Assembly (NCBI RefSeq): GCF_006443095.1
Contig: NZ_VFWZ01000009.1
Location: forward strand, 124,001-188,000
Reading direction: 5' to 3'
DNA from: Aquimarina algicola
Lineage (GTDB): Bacteria > Bacteroidota > Bacteroidia > Flavobacteriales > Flavobacteriaceae
DNA length: 64,000 bases
Part shown: one piece after another, positions 1 through 8,834 of the stretch
Layout: each line of letters opens with the position of its first letter
How positions within the stretch are numbered: position 1 is the stretch's first letter
Position numbers and translations under genes: made by a program
The notes under the pieces: model-generated
Seen by the model: the letters and a program-made list of their open reading frames with translations, nothing else
Told to the model about the DNA's origin: nothing
Database searches by the model: none

Positions 1-1
1 T

Positions 2-1765
2 GTTAAAGAGCACTATACCAAAAAGGAAGTCGATATTGTAATGCGAGACGGGATCAAACTTCATACTACTATATATACTCCAAAGGACACTTCAAAAAAG
101 TATCCTATTATCATGCAGAGAACTCCATATAGTTCAAAACCGTATGGTGAAGATCAATTCAGATCAAAAATAGGACCTAATGAATTTTTGATGAAAGAAG
201 GTAATATAATCGTCTATCAAGATGTTCGTGGTCGTTGGATGAGCGAGGGAGTCTATGATAATATGAGAGCCTATATACCTAATAAAAAAGGAAAACAGTT
301 TGATGAAGCTAGTGATACTTACGATACTATTGAATGGTTGGTCAATAATGTTCCAAATAATAATGGAAAAGTAGGTACTTGGGGAATTTCTTATCCAGGT
401 TTTTATGCTACATACTCATTGCTAGATGCACATCCTGCGTTAAAAGCAGTTTCACCACAAGCTTGTATAGGAGATTTCTTTTTTGATGATTTTCATCACA
501 ATGGCGCTTATTTATTGAGTTACTGGAGAGTTACTGCACTTTTTGGTTACGAAAAAACAAAACCAATAGATAAACCATGGTACACATTTACAGAGTTACC
601 AACCGAAGATCAATATCAATTTTTCTTAGATGCTGGTCCTCTCAGTAATCTTGATCAATATTATAAAGAAGATAATGTTTTCTGGACTCAACTCAAAGAA
701 CATCCTAACTATGATGAATTTTGGAAAAAAAGAGGAATTATTCAACACCTAAAGGATATAAAACCTGCAGTTATGGTTGTTGGAGGATTATTTGATGCTG
801 AAGATTTATACGGACCATTTGAAACGTATGAAAATATTGAAGATAAAGGCGATAACTATAATATTATGGTTTTTGGTCCTTGGAGTCATGGGGATTGGGC
901 TAGAACAAAAAAGCGCCAAGCTGTTGGTAATGTTTATTTTGGTGATGATATTTCGTTACACTTTCAAAAAAATATAGAAACTCCTTTCTTTAATCATTTC
1001 TTGAAGGGAGAAGGAGATGGAAAAACTGGATTACCAGAAATTCAAATTTTTGATACCGGAACAAAAGAATGGAATTCGTTTGCAAACTGGCCACCAAAGA
1101 ATGTTGAAAAAAAGACATTCTACCTTTCTGAAAATCAAAAATTATCAACAACTAGCACCGAAGGATTTGAAACGTTTATTAGTGATCCTAAAAAACCGGT
1201 TCCTTATTCTGAAGATATTAAAATGGTATTTACACCAAGAAAATACATGACAGATGATCAGAGATTTGCAGCCAGACGTCCAGATGTATTGGTTTTTGAA
1301 ACTCCGGTATTGACAGAAGACATGACATTATCCGGTGAAATACTTACAAAATTAAAAGTTGCAACATCTGGTACAGATGCAGATTGGATTGTAAAGTTGG
1401 TTGATGTGTATCCTGGTGATGCCAAAGATACTCAAGAAACACAATCTCATCTCAAAATGAGTAATTACCATATGATGGTGCGTAGTGAAGTAATGCGTGG
1501 ACGTTTCAGAAATGATTTTAGCAAACCAGAACCGTTTGAACCAAATGCCAAGACAGATGTTACGATCAAGATGCAAGATGTTCACCATACTTTTAAAAAA
1601 GGACATAAAATGCAAATTCAGGTGCAAAGTACTTGGTTTCCTTTGATCGATCTAAATCCGCAAACATATGTTCCTAACATTTTTAAAGCAAAGGACTCAG
1701 ATTTTAAAAAACAAACACATAAACTATATTATGACTCTTCTATAGAAGTTTTATTGTCAAAATAA
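2..1765 (+). CDS. CocE/NonD-type alpha/beta hydrolase, 5' partial
   Basis: The reading frame is open from base 2, before the first ATG at 41, and the residues upstream of that ATG (KEHYTKKEVDIV, then MRDGIKL) are the normal start of the CocE/S15 hydrolase core. The gene therefore begins outside the window and the ATG at 41 is internal. The nucleophile elbow GISYPG has its Ser codon at 389-391. The likely catalytic Asp is in GLFDAEDLYGP (codon 794-796) and the His in PWSHGDW (codon 887-889). The C-terminal third looks like the jelly-roll domain of the X-Pro dipeptidyl-peptidase C-terminal family. Members cleave acyl esters, amides or X-Pro peptides, and the substrate cannot be read here. It is followed 26 bp later by a DUF885 lipoprotein gene on the same strand. 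Confidence 0.88.
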   Translation, partial: VKEHYTKKEVDIVMRDGIKLHTTIYTPKDTSKKYPIIMQRTPYSSKPYGEDQFRSKIGPNEFLMKEGNIIVYQDVRGRWMSEGVYDNMRAYIPNKKGKQFDEASDTYDTIEWLVNNVPNNNGKVGTWGISYPGFYATYSLLDAHPALKAVSPQACIGDFFFDDFHHNGAYLLSYWRVTALFGYEKTKPIDKPWYTFTELPTEDQYQFFLDAGPLSNLDQYYKEDNVFWTQLKEHPNYDEFWKKRGIIQHLKDIKPAVMVVGGLFDAEDLYGPFETYENIEDKGDNYNIMVFGPWSHGDWARTKKRQAVGNVYFGDDISLHFQKNIETPFFNHFLKGEGDGKTGLPEIQIFDTGTKEWNSFANWPPKNVEKKTFYLSENQKLSTTSTEGFETFISDPKKPVPYSEDIKMVFTPRKYMTDDQRFAARRPDVLVFETPVLTEDMTLSGEILTKLKVATSGTDADWIVKLVDVYPGDAKDTQETQSHLKMSNYHMMVRSEVMRGRFRNDFSKPEPFEPNAKTDVTIKMQDVHHTFKKGHKMQIQVQSTWFPLIDLNPQTYVPNIFKAKDSDFKKQTHKLYYDSSIEVLLSK

Positions 1766-1791
1766 CTAATGAACCCTAATAATTATCACTC

Positions 1792-3672
1792 ATGAATAAC
1801 ATAAAAACAATCATATTTTTATATCTATTTGTCATTGGATTAGTAGGTTGTAAAGAAGATCAAAAAAAAATCGAAGCAATTAATGCTACACCTACCCAGT
1901 CACTAGAAGAACATTCTAAAAAACTTAATGATTGGTTCGAAGCTCAATTTCAAGAAGAGGTTTCAGAATCTCCTATGAGACAAACCTATTTAGGGATGAA
2001 AACTGAAGATTATGGTAAGTGGGATGATATGTCTTCTAAAAAAGATGCAGAGAATCTATCAAGAGCAAAAAAACGATTAAGCTACTTAAAAGACTCTGTA
2101 GATACTTCTCAATTGGATAAAGCTACACTGCTAAGCTATACGTTGATGAAACAAAGGCTTGAAAATGAAATTGAGGATTTTAAATATAGATTTTATAATT
2201 ATCCTGTAAACCAAATGCATGGGATTCAGGCAGAGATTCCTGCTTTTTTGATCAATATGCATAGAATAAGTAATAAAAGCGATGCAGAAGCCTATATTTC
2301 TAGATTAGATGGTATGGATGAGCTTTTTGCTCAGGTCATATCAAATATAAAAATTAGAGAAAAAAACGGAGTGCTACCTCCAAAATTTGTATTTACAAAA
2401 GTACTTAACGATTGTAAAAATATCATCAAGGGCAAACCTTTTGATACTTCTAAAAATGAAAGTACGTTATTAGCAGATTTTAAGAGTAAAATTGCAAAAC
2501 TTGACTTTTCTGAAGAAGAACAAAAAGAGCTTGTGGCTAATGCAGAAAAAGCTTTGTTAGAAGGAGTGAAACCAGCCTTTGATAGTTTGATTACATTACT
2601 AAACGGGCAGCAACAAAGAGCCACAACAGAAGATGGGTGTTGGAAATTTCCTAAAGGTACTGCATTTTATAATAATGCTTTAAAACGTACTACAACAACT
2701 GACATGACAGCAGAAGAAATTCATCAGTTGGGACTTAAAGAAGTAGAGCGGATTCATAATGAAATGAAAGCAATTATGAAACAAGTTGCTTTTGACGGAA
2801 CACTTCAGGACTTTTTTACATTTATGAAAGAAGATAAGCAATTCTACTTTTCAAATACCAAAGAAGGAAAAGAAGAATATCTGGGTGAAGCGGTCAAACT
2901 TATTGATAGTATGAAATCTAGACTTGACGAATTATTTATCACAAAGCCTAAAGCAGATATCATTGTAAAAGCAGTAGAGCCTTTTAGAGAGAAAAGTGCA
3001 GGAAAAGCTTTCTACCAAAGAGGTACCCCTGATGGTTCAAGACCAGGTACATATTATGCTAATTTGTATGATATGGAAGCTATGCCTCGATACCAAATGG
3101 AAGCATTGGCGTATCATGAAGGAATCCCGGGGCATCATATGCAAATTTCTATTGCACAGGAACTTCAAGGAATCCCTAAATTTAGAAAGTTTGGTGGGTA
3201 TACTGCCTATACAGAAGGGTGGGGGTTGTATAACGAATTGTTACCCAAAGAAATAGGGTTCTATAGCGATCCGTATTCTGATTTTGGAAGACTGGCAATG
3301 GAACTTTGGAGAGCTTGTAGATTAGTAGTAGATACAGGAATACATGCTAAAAAATGGACAAGAGAAGAAGGAATTAAATATTATACAACCAATACTCCTA
3401 ATGCAGAAAGTGATGTTATAAAAATGGTAGAAAGACATATTGTAATGCCTAGTCAAGCTACCGCATATAAAATTGGAATGAACAAAATTCTTGAATTACG
3501 TGAAAACGCAAAAAAAGAATTACAAGATCAATTTGATATTAGAGAATTTCATGATGTAGTTCTTACAAATGGTGCTGTACCTCTTAATGTTTTGGAAGAA
3601 TTGGTTAAAGATTGGATTGCAAGCAAAAATGCTAAAGAAATTAGTGCTGTAGATACTTCTACTTCAAAATAA
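1792..3672 (+). CDS. DUF885 family lipoprotein, putative zinc metallopeptidase
   Basis: 626 residues. The N-terminus is a lipoprotein signal: hydrophobic residues 7-18, lipobox LVGC, Cys20 as the lipidated residue. The rest is a long helical DUF885 protein. HEGIPGHH at residues 442-449 is the family's zinc-binding signature, and the downstream segment YTEGWGLYNE could supply the third ligand. DUF885 proteins are believed to be gluzincin-like peptidases, with little biochemistry available. It probably sits on the periplasmic or outer-membrane face. It lies 26 bp after the CocE-like hydrolase, so the two may be cotranscribed peptide-processing enzymes. A strong hairpin follows the stop codon. 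Confidence 0.88.
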   Translation: MNNIKTIIFLYLFVIGLVGCKEDQKKIEAINATPTQSLEEHSKKLNDWFEAQFQEEVSESPMRQTYLGMKTEDYGKWDDMSSKKDAENLSRAKKRLSYLKDSVDTSQLDKATLLSYTLMKQRLENEIEDFKYRFYNYPVNQMHGIQAEIPAFLINMHRISNKSDAEAYISRLDGMDELFAQVISNIKIREKNGVLPPKFVFTKVLNDCKNIIKGKPFDTSKNESTLLADFKSKIAKLDFSEEEQKELVANAEKALLEGVKPAFDSLITLLNGQQQRATTEDGCWKFPKGTAFYNNALKRTTTTDMTAEEIHQLGLKEVERIHNEMKAIMKQVAFDGTLQDFFTFMKEDKQFYFSNTKEGKEEYLGEAVKLIDSMKSRLDELFITKPKADIIVKAVEPFREKSAGKAFYQRGTPDGSRPGTYYANLYDMEAMPRYQMEALAYHEGIPGHHMQISIAQELQGIPKFRKFGGYTAYTEGWGLYNELLPKEIGFYSDPYSDFGRLAMELWRACRLVVDTGIHAKKWTREEGIKYYTTNTPNAESDVIKMVERHIVMPSQATAYKIGMNKILELRENAKKELQDQFDIREFHDVVLTNGAVPLNVLEELVKDWIASKNAKEISAVDTSTSK

Positions 3673-3694
3673 TTTGAAGATATCAATATAGTAT

Positions 3695-3725
3695 AAACCT
3701 TCAGGAATTATTTCTGAAGGTTTTT
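3695..3725 (+). terminator. Intrinsic terminator between convergent genes
   Basis: A 10-bp perfect stem (3695-3704 with 3714-3723) has a 9-nt loop, and its T run at 3721-3725 partly forms the stem end. It lies 22 bp after the DUF885 stop and 13 bp before the end of the opposing gene. The T run favours the plus direction; on the minus strand the A/T tract is shorter. Confidence 0.8.
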
Positions 3726-3738
3726 CTGTATAAAACGA

Positions 3739-4911
3739 TTAGTTTTTAATACGATCAACTTTTTTGTTAACCAACAACTCTAATTTAGAACTTAGGTCAG
3801 TTCTCTGTGTATTGCGTAGTGTGGTTTCTATATCTAATTTCTTGTTGTTCTCAAAATTGGTTAGTAACAGTTCAAATTCTTGATCTCGTAATTCAACATA
3901 ATGAGTCCAGTATTCTAAAACCTGATTGTAAAAAGAATCTTCTATAGGTTGTTGTATATATAATTCTATTTGTGTAATCGCTTTTTTAAGTGTGAGAATT
4001 TCTTTTTGATTTTCTTCCTTTAGATGTTGAATTTCATTTTTTATATCATTGAGAACGTCTGTTCTGTGTTTTTTGAATTTAGAGGCTCTTCCTTTTTTCA
4101 CTTGTTCATTATATAAGAGCACGTTTTTTAAAAATGAATCATTAACCTCTTTATTTTCTATAATGTTTATACAATGATTTAAAAATACAGATAAGAAAGA
4201 TAATTCAGATGTATTATCTTTATGATTTGATGTCGTTTCATTTTTGATATGATCTTGATACTTTTTAAGTGTTTTTGATTGGTCGGATATTGAGATGGTT
4301 TCATTTTTATGAATACTTAACCATGCCAGTGCATATAAACCTTCTTTTTTAGAAAGATAACCGGTAGTCTCTTCATTCTTAAATACAGCATACCAATAGC
4401 TGCCAAACCCTGTTGCCAAAACTAGAAGATCAGTTAGAGTTTCATCATTAAAAAAAAGTTCTTTTTGAGCTAATAATATATAGTGAGAAAGTTCATGAGC
4501 AAGGGTATATACCATTTTATCATGATCTCTTAAAACAGACATCTCTATTGATACAATATATTGATTTTCTTTTTTTTGATATGTTCCTAACTTTAAATTT
4601 TCTGTTTGATACAGGTCGGCTGTTTTAAAAGCAGTTGTATCATCATTTTCTTGATACTGTAACGGTTTTTCCCAGAAAAATTCTAATACAATAGGATCTT
4701 CTTGTAATCCTAAAACCACTTTTATATCATCAAAAATAGCTTGGCAATTTTCTTTTTGATCTACGTAAGATGCTTTGGTGTCAATAGATTCTATAATATT
4801 GAAACTACCAAAAGTATCTGCACCTAGCAACCTTTCTAAAAATAATAATTTGTGTGTGATGGTTACAATAGCCTCTTCTTTGGGTAAATGATTTTTTTTA
4901 TTCCAGAACAT
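3739..4911 (-). CDS. Uncharacterised protein with HELSH zincin motif
   Basis: 390 residues with no signal peptide or membrane segment, so probably cytoplasmic. HELSH at residues 139-143 follows a hydrophobic strand (YTLA), as in HExxH zinc peptidases. About ten residues later comes NDETLTDLLVLATGFG, where an acidic residue could be the third zinc ligand. This layout (HELxH, then a TDL...GFG helix) occurs in poorly described bacterial zincin-like proteins. The C-terminal 130 residues are Lys/Glu-rich and probably coiled coil. I do not recognise a named family. It lies 209 bp downstream of the exporter genes on the same strand, so a functional link is possible but unproven. Confidence 0.7.
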   Translation of the reverse strand: MFWNKKNHLPKEEAIVTITHKLLFLERLLGADTFGSFNIIESIDTKASYVDQKENCQAIFDDIKVVLGLQEDPIVLEFFWEKPLQYQENDDTTAFKTADLYQTENLKLGTYQKKENQYIVSIEMSVLRDHDKMVYTLAHELSHYILLAQKELFFNDETLTDLLVLATGFGSYWYAVFKNEETTGYLSKKEGLYALAWLSIHKNETISISDQSKTLKKYQDHIKNETTSNHKDNTSELSFLSVFLNHCINIIENKEVNDSFLKNVLLYNEQVKKGRASKFKKHRTDVLNDIKNEIQHLKEENQKEILTLKKAITQIELYIQQPIEDSFYNQVLEYWTHYVELRDQEFELLLTNFENNKKLDIETTLRNTQRTDLSSKLELLVNKKVDRIKN

Positions 4912-5120
4912 TTTAAAATTACTTTGATGTTTTAGGGATACTTATAAAAAGTATTTATATAAGATGAATTAAGTATTAAAGATAGATGTATTTATCTTTA
5001 GATGTTTTACTGTTTTCAGTGAAAAACAAAAAAGGCTAGTATTTATCTAAAAGTTCCTTCTAAGTTATTTTCTTTTTTGAAAAGTTGTAAATATTCAAAA
5101 AGGATCGAAGTAAAAAAATA

Positions 5121-6413
5121 TTACTTGTCCATTAGTGTTCTAAATTGATAGAAGAAACGTTCGATAAGCCTTAAGTCTTCTGTAATAATTTCTACTACAC
5201 CTCTCATCTCTTGTTTAAAAGGGATTTCTTTGTCGTAGGTAGTTATCAATTTTTCAGGTAATTCTACATCGATTAAATATAATCCATCTTTATCAGGAAG
5301 TAGTGAAATATGTTTTACTTTACCTTTTAAAGTCCCAAACTCGTTATCTGGATAGTTTTCTAATTTGATATTAGCAACTTGACCTATTTTTATTTTCCCT
5401 GAGTTTTGCGATGGAGCTTTTATTTTTGCTAAATAAGAAGAATCTTCAGATGGAATAATAATAAATACAAGATCACCGGAAGAGACAGTTTGGTTTTCTG
5501 TCCAAAAATTAAGAAAAGAAACCCTGCCCTCTATATCCGATGTAATCACATATTGTAACTCCCAATCTTTGATACTTTTCTTAAGTTGTCCAAAGGATTG
5601 TAGTACCTTTTTGAATAAACTGACCTCTTCTTTTCTTTTGTTGATTTCTGTACCTTTTGACGTTTTGGTAGCATTACTAATACTTTCTTTTATTTGAGAA
5701 AGTTGAACATCATTGTTCTCGTAATTACGTTTGAATTGAAGGTATTCTAATTCTTTACTTTCATACTCTTGTGCAGAAATAACTCCTTTTTCAAAAAGGT
5801 TTTTTTGGCGTTGCAACTCTTTGTAATTAAAATCCAGTTCTGTCTTTGATAGCTTTTTTTGGGCTTTAACGCTTTCTAATCGCCGATATAATTCTGATAA
5901 CGAGACTTGATTGGCAATAGCCTCATTAGAAAAAGGTTGCAATTCTTTATTTAGAATATATTCAGAATAACTATTTTCAAAAAGTGCATAGCTGGTTTCG
6001 ATATCTCCCAAAAACAGTACAGGCAGTTTATCAATGGGAAAAACAAAAGAATCGCTATTTACTTTTATGGTATCTACAATTGATTTTAGTAAAAAAACAT
6101 CTTTATAATTTGCACTACTTTCTAAAATCGCCAGTGGTGTGTTTTTAGGAATAATTTGATTGTCTTTGACCAAAATAGACTCTATTCTACCAGTTACTTT
6201 GGCATATTCTTTTTGAGGGGGAATTCTTGTTGTAATAATTGCTTCTGCGGGGATAACATCTGGATATTTAACTAGCCATGATAAGAATAGTAATAGTAAA
6301 ACTAAAGCCAAAATTAATAGGTTTCCCCATCTAATCATCCAGTGTGGTACTCTAGTAAGTATTTCTTGTACTTCTTCACTACGTAATTGTATGTCGTCTA
6401 ATGATTCTGGCAT
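5121..6413 (-). CDS. HlyD-family membrane fusion protein
   Basis: 430 residues: a short cytoplasmic N-terminus, one membrane helix at about residues 31-48 (LILALVLLLLFLSWLV), then the HlyD-type periplasmic part with a lipoyl/barrel segment (KVTGRIESILVKDN), a coiled-coil hairpin at about 160-275 and a second beta-barrel half. It would bridge the inner-membrane ABC exporter to an outer-membrane channel. It starts 19 bp after the C39 ABC gene, so the two form an operon. No TolC-like gene is in the window. Confidence 0.9.
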   Translation of the reverse strand: MPESLDDIQLRSEEVQEILTRVPHWMIRWGNLLILALVLLLLFLSWLVKYPDVIPAEAIITTRIPPQKEYAKVTGRIESILVKDNQIIPKNTPLAILESSANYKDVFLLKSIVDTIKVNSDSFVFPIDKLPVLFLGDIETSYALFENSYSEYILNKELQPFSNEAIANQVSLSELYRRLESVKAQKKLSKTELDFNYKELQRQKNLFEKGVISAQEYESKELEYLQFKRNYENNDVQLSQIKESISNATKTSKGTEINKRKEEVSLFKKVLQSFGQLKKSIKDWELQYVITSDIEGRVSFLNFWTENQTVSSGDLVFIIIPSEDSSYLAKIKAPSQNSGKIKIGQVANIKLENYPDNEFGTLKGKVKHISLLPDKDGLYLIDVELPEKLITTYDKEIPFKQEMRGVVEIITEDLRLIERFFYQFRTLMDK

Positions 6414-6432
6414 AATGTATTGTGGTTACCTG

Positions 6433-8637
6433 TTATTTACCCAGTTCTAACTGATTTTTTACCAAATGATAATAGTTTCCTTTTTGTTTGATTAATTCTT
6501 CATGATTACCTACTTCGATGATTTTACCTTGATCAAGTACAACAATTTGATGCGCATTTTTTACAGTACTTAATCGATGTGCGATCACCATTACAGTTTT
6601 ATCTGTAAAAAATGTATCAAGTTTCTCCATTATTACTTTTTCATTGTTAGCATCTAATGCAGAAGTAGCTTCATCAAAGAATAAGAATTTAGGATTCTTA
6701 TATACGGATCTGGCTATAAACAATCTTTGCTTCTGTCCTGTACTCAACCCAATACCTTCCATACCAATTTTGGTATTGTACGATAGGGGTAATGATTCTA
6801 TAAAATCTTTGATATTAGCAACATCAACGGCATGTGCTAATTTCTTTTTATCTACATAGTCATCTCCTACAGCAATATTATTGGCTATTGTATCATTAAA
6901 GATATACCCTTCTTGCATGACAACACCAAAATGATCTCGCCAGGCTTTTTGTGAGACGTTTTTTAGGTCATGTGAACCAATAAAAATCTGTCCTTCGTCA
7001 GGATCGTAGAATTTGAGCAATAGCTTCATCAAGGTAGTTTTTCCGCTACCACTTACTCCTACAACAGCCGTTATTTTATTAGCAGGAATAGAGAGATTGA
7101 GTTCTTCTAAAACGGGTTTGTCTGATCCAACATATCTAAAACTTAAATTTTTTATAGTAAAGCCAGAACTTTCTGGGATTTCTTTTATTTTTTCGTCTCC
7201 TGCTTGTTCTTCATCTTCTTTATTATGGATTTCTCCTAAACGTTCTAATGAAATTTGAGCATCTTGTAATTCTCTCAAAAAATTAATCAATTGAGAAATA
7301 GGAGCATTCAACTGCCCTACAATAGCAGTAATGGCCAACATCATACCTAGTGTAATATCTCCATCAATTACAAGTTTAGCAGAAAATACGGTAATTAAAA
7401 TGTTTTTAAGCTCATTGATAAAAGAAGAACCTACACTTTGATATTGTTCTAAAGCTAAATTTTCGATAGAAATCTTAAATAGTTTTGCCTGTACAAATTC
7501 CCAATTCCATCGTTTTCTCTTTTCGGCGTTATGTAGTTTAATTTCCTGCATACCGTTCACCAACTCGATCACTTTACTTTGCTCTTCGCTAATTTGTGAA
7601 AACCTCTTGTAGTCCAGAGTTTTTCGTTTTTTGAAGAAAATAAGAATCCAGACAAAGTAGAAAAAGCTACCAATAGCAAAAATTCCAAAAATGGGAATAC
7701 TATAATACACTAGTACAATACTGAATACAACAAGATTTACCATAGAAAAAAGCACATTGAGTGAAGACATGGTAAGGATCTGTTCTATTCTTTTATGATC
7801 ATTGATCCGCTGAAGCAAATCTCCTGTCATTTTTACATCAAAATATGATATTGGTAAATTCATCAATTTGATGAAAAAATCTGATATAAGAGAAATATTG
7901 ATACGAGTACTTAGATGCAACAAAATCCAACTACGTAATACATCTATTAACGTTCTACCAACAAATAGAGAAAGCATTGCAATAAGTACAAGATATACAA
8001 AGTTTAAGTCTTGATTTTTAATACCTACATCTACGATGCTTTGTGTTAAAAAAGGTGTGATAAGCTGGAGAATACTACCGGCAGTTAATCCCAAAATAAG
8101 CTGAAAAATAAAAGCTTTGTATTTAAAAACATATTTAGAAATAAACTTGAAACCAAATTTCTCATCTTCTTCATCTAGGTTATCACTATAAAATTTTGGA
8201 GTCGGTTCTACAAGCAGCGCGACACCTTCTTCAGTATCTTTATTTGCATTATTACCAATCCAGGATTTTAAAAACTCTTCTTCGGTATATGTAATCAAAC
8301 CATGTGCAGGATCAGAAACATAAATAGTCATCTCTCCTTTTCTATTGGTTTTAATCTTATACACAACAACATAATGAACTTTGTTCCAATGTACAATACA
8401 GGGTAGTGGTACTTCGTCTAGTTTTTCTAATGATAACTTGACTCCAAGAGATCTAAATCCTATCTGTTCTACAGCATCACTTAGCCCTAATAAAGAACTT
8501 CCTTCTCGTGTAGTTTCACTTAATGCTCTAAGATTTTGTATGTTTATGACTCTCCCGTAGTGTTTAGAGATAATTTTTATACAAGTAGGCCCGCAATCTT
8601 TGGATTCTGTTTGCTTATAAAAAGGAAATTTTGGCAT
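6433..8637 (-). CDS. C39 peptidase-containing ABC exporter
   Basis: 734 residues in three modules. Residues 1-130 are a C39 cysteine peptidase with KDCGPTC (Cys15 catalytic), His88 in VHYVVVY and Asp109 in SDPAHG, so the triad appears intact. Residues about 165-450 are a six-helix ABC transmembrane domain. The nucleotide-binding domain follows, with GVSGSGKTT (about residue 530), signature LSTGQKQR and Walker B FLFFDEATSALD. Such proteins cut double-glycine leaders from peptides and export them. The partner is the downstream HlyD gene. No small double-glycine peptide gene was found in the flanking gaps. Confidence 0.93.
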   Translation of the reverse strand: MPKFPFYKQTESKDCGPTCIKIISKHYGRVINIQNLRALSETTREGSSLLGLSDAVEQIGFRSLGVKLSLEKLDEVPLPCIVHWNKVHYVVVYKIKTNRKGEMTIYVSDPAHGLITYTEEEFLKSWIGNNANKDTEEGVALLVEPTPKFYSDNLDEEDEKFGFKFISKYVFKYKAFIFQLILGLTAGSILQLITPFLTQSIVDVGIKNQDLNFVYLVLIAMLSLFVGRTLIDVLRSWILLHLSTRINISLISDFFIKLMNLPISYFDVKMTGDLLQRINDHKRIEQILTMSSLNVLFSMVNLVVFSIVLVYYSIPIFGIFAIGSFFYFVWILIFFKKRKTLDYKRFSQISEEQSKVIELVNGMQEIKLHNAEKRKRWNWEFVQAKLFKISIENLALEQYQSVGSSFINELKNILITVFSAKLVIDGDITLGMMLAITAIVGQLNAPISQLINFLRELQDAQISLERLGEIHNKEDEEQAGDEKIKEIPESSGFTIKNLSFRYVGSDKPVLEELNLSIPANKITAVVGVSGSGKTTLMKLLLKFYDPDEGQIFIGSHDLKNVSQKAWRDHFGVVMQEGYIFNDTIANNIAVGDDYVDKKKLAHAVDVANIKDFIESLPLSYNTKIGMEGIGLSTGQKQRLFIARSVYKNPKFLFFDEATSALDANNEKVIMEKLDTFFTDKTVMVIAHRLSTVKNAHQIVVLDQGKIIEVGNHEELIKQKGNYYHLVKNQLELGK

Positions 8638-8768
8638 TAAATACTATATCATTAATTTTTTTGTGTAAAAAACATCTTCTATTAAAGAAGACGTTCTACA
8701 AAGTAAAGTAATTCTTTTTAATTTTTGTATTGTTATATCGTTAATAGAGAATTTATATTGATATAACG

Positions 8769-8802
8769 ATCAAAGGACACTTATTTTAAAGTGTCCTTTG
8801 AT
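8769..8802. terminator. Perfect hairpin downstream of amylase operon
   Basis: A 12-bp perfect stem (8769-8780 with 8791-8802), extendable by two A-T pairs, has a 10-nt loop. It lies 33 bp past the stop of the minus-strand amylase gene and upstream of the C39 exporter. There is no long T run after it on either strand, so it may be a stabilising 3' structure rather than a classical terminator. Confidence 0.55.
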
Positions 8803-8834
8803 GGTCATTGTATTAAGGTATATCGTACAATAAA

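Noticed and set aside
4939-4955. TACTT...AAGTA string upstream of the HELSH gene
   Set aside because: The half-sites are in the opposite order to the nitrate palindromes and no promoter element is aligned with it.
8638-8834. Possible precursor peptide gene beside the C39 exporter
   Set aside because: All ATG-initiated frames on both strands here are very short (13 codons or fewer where checked) and lack a double-glycine leader.
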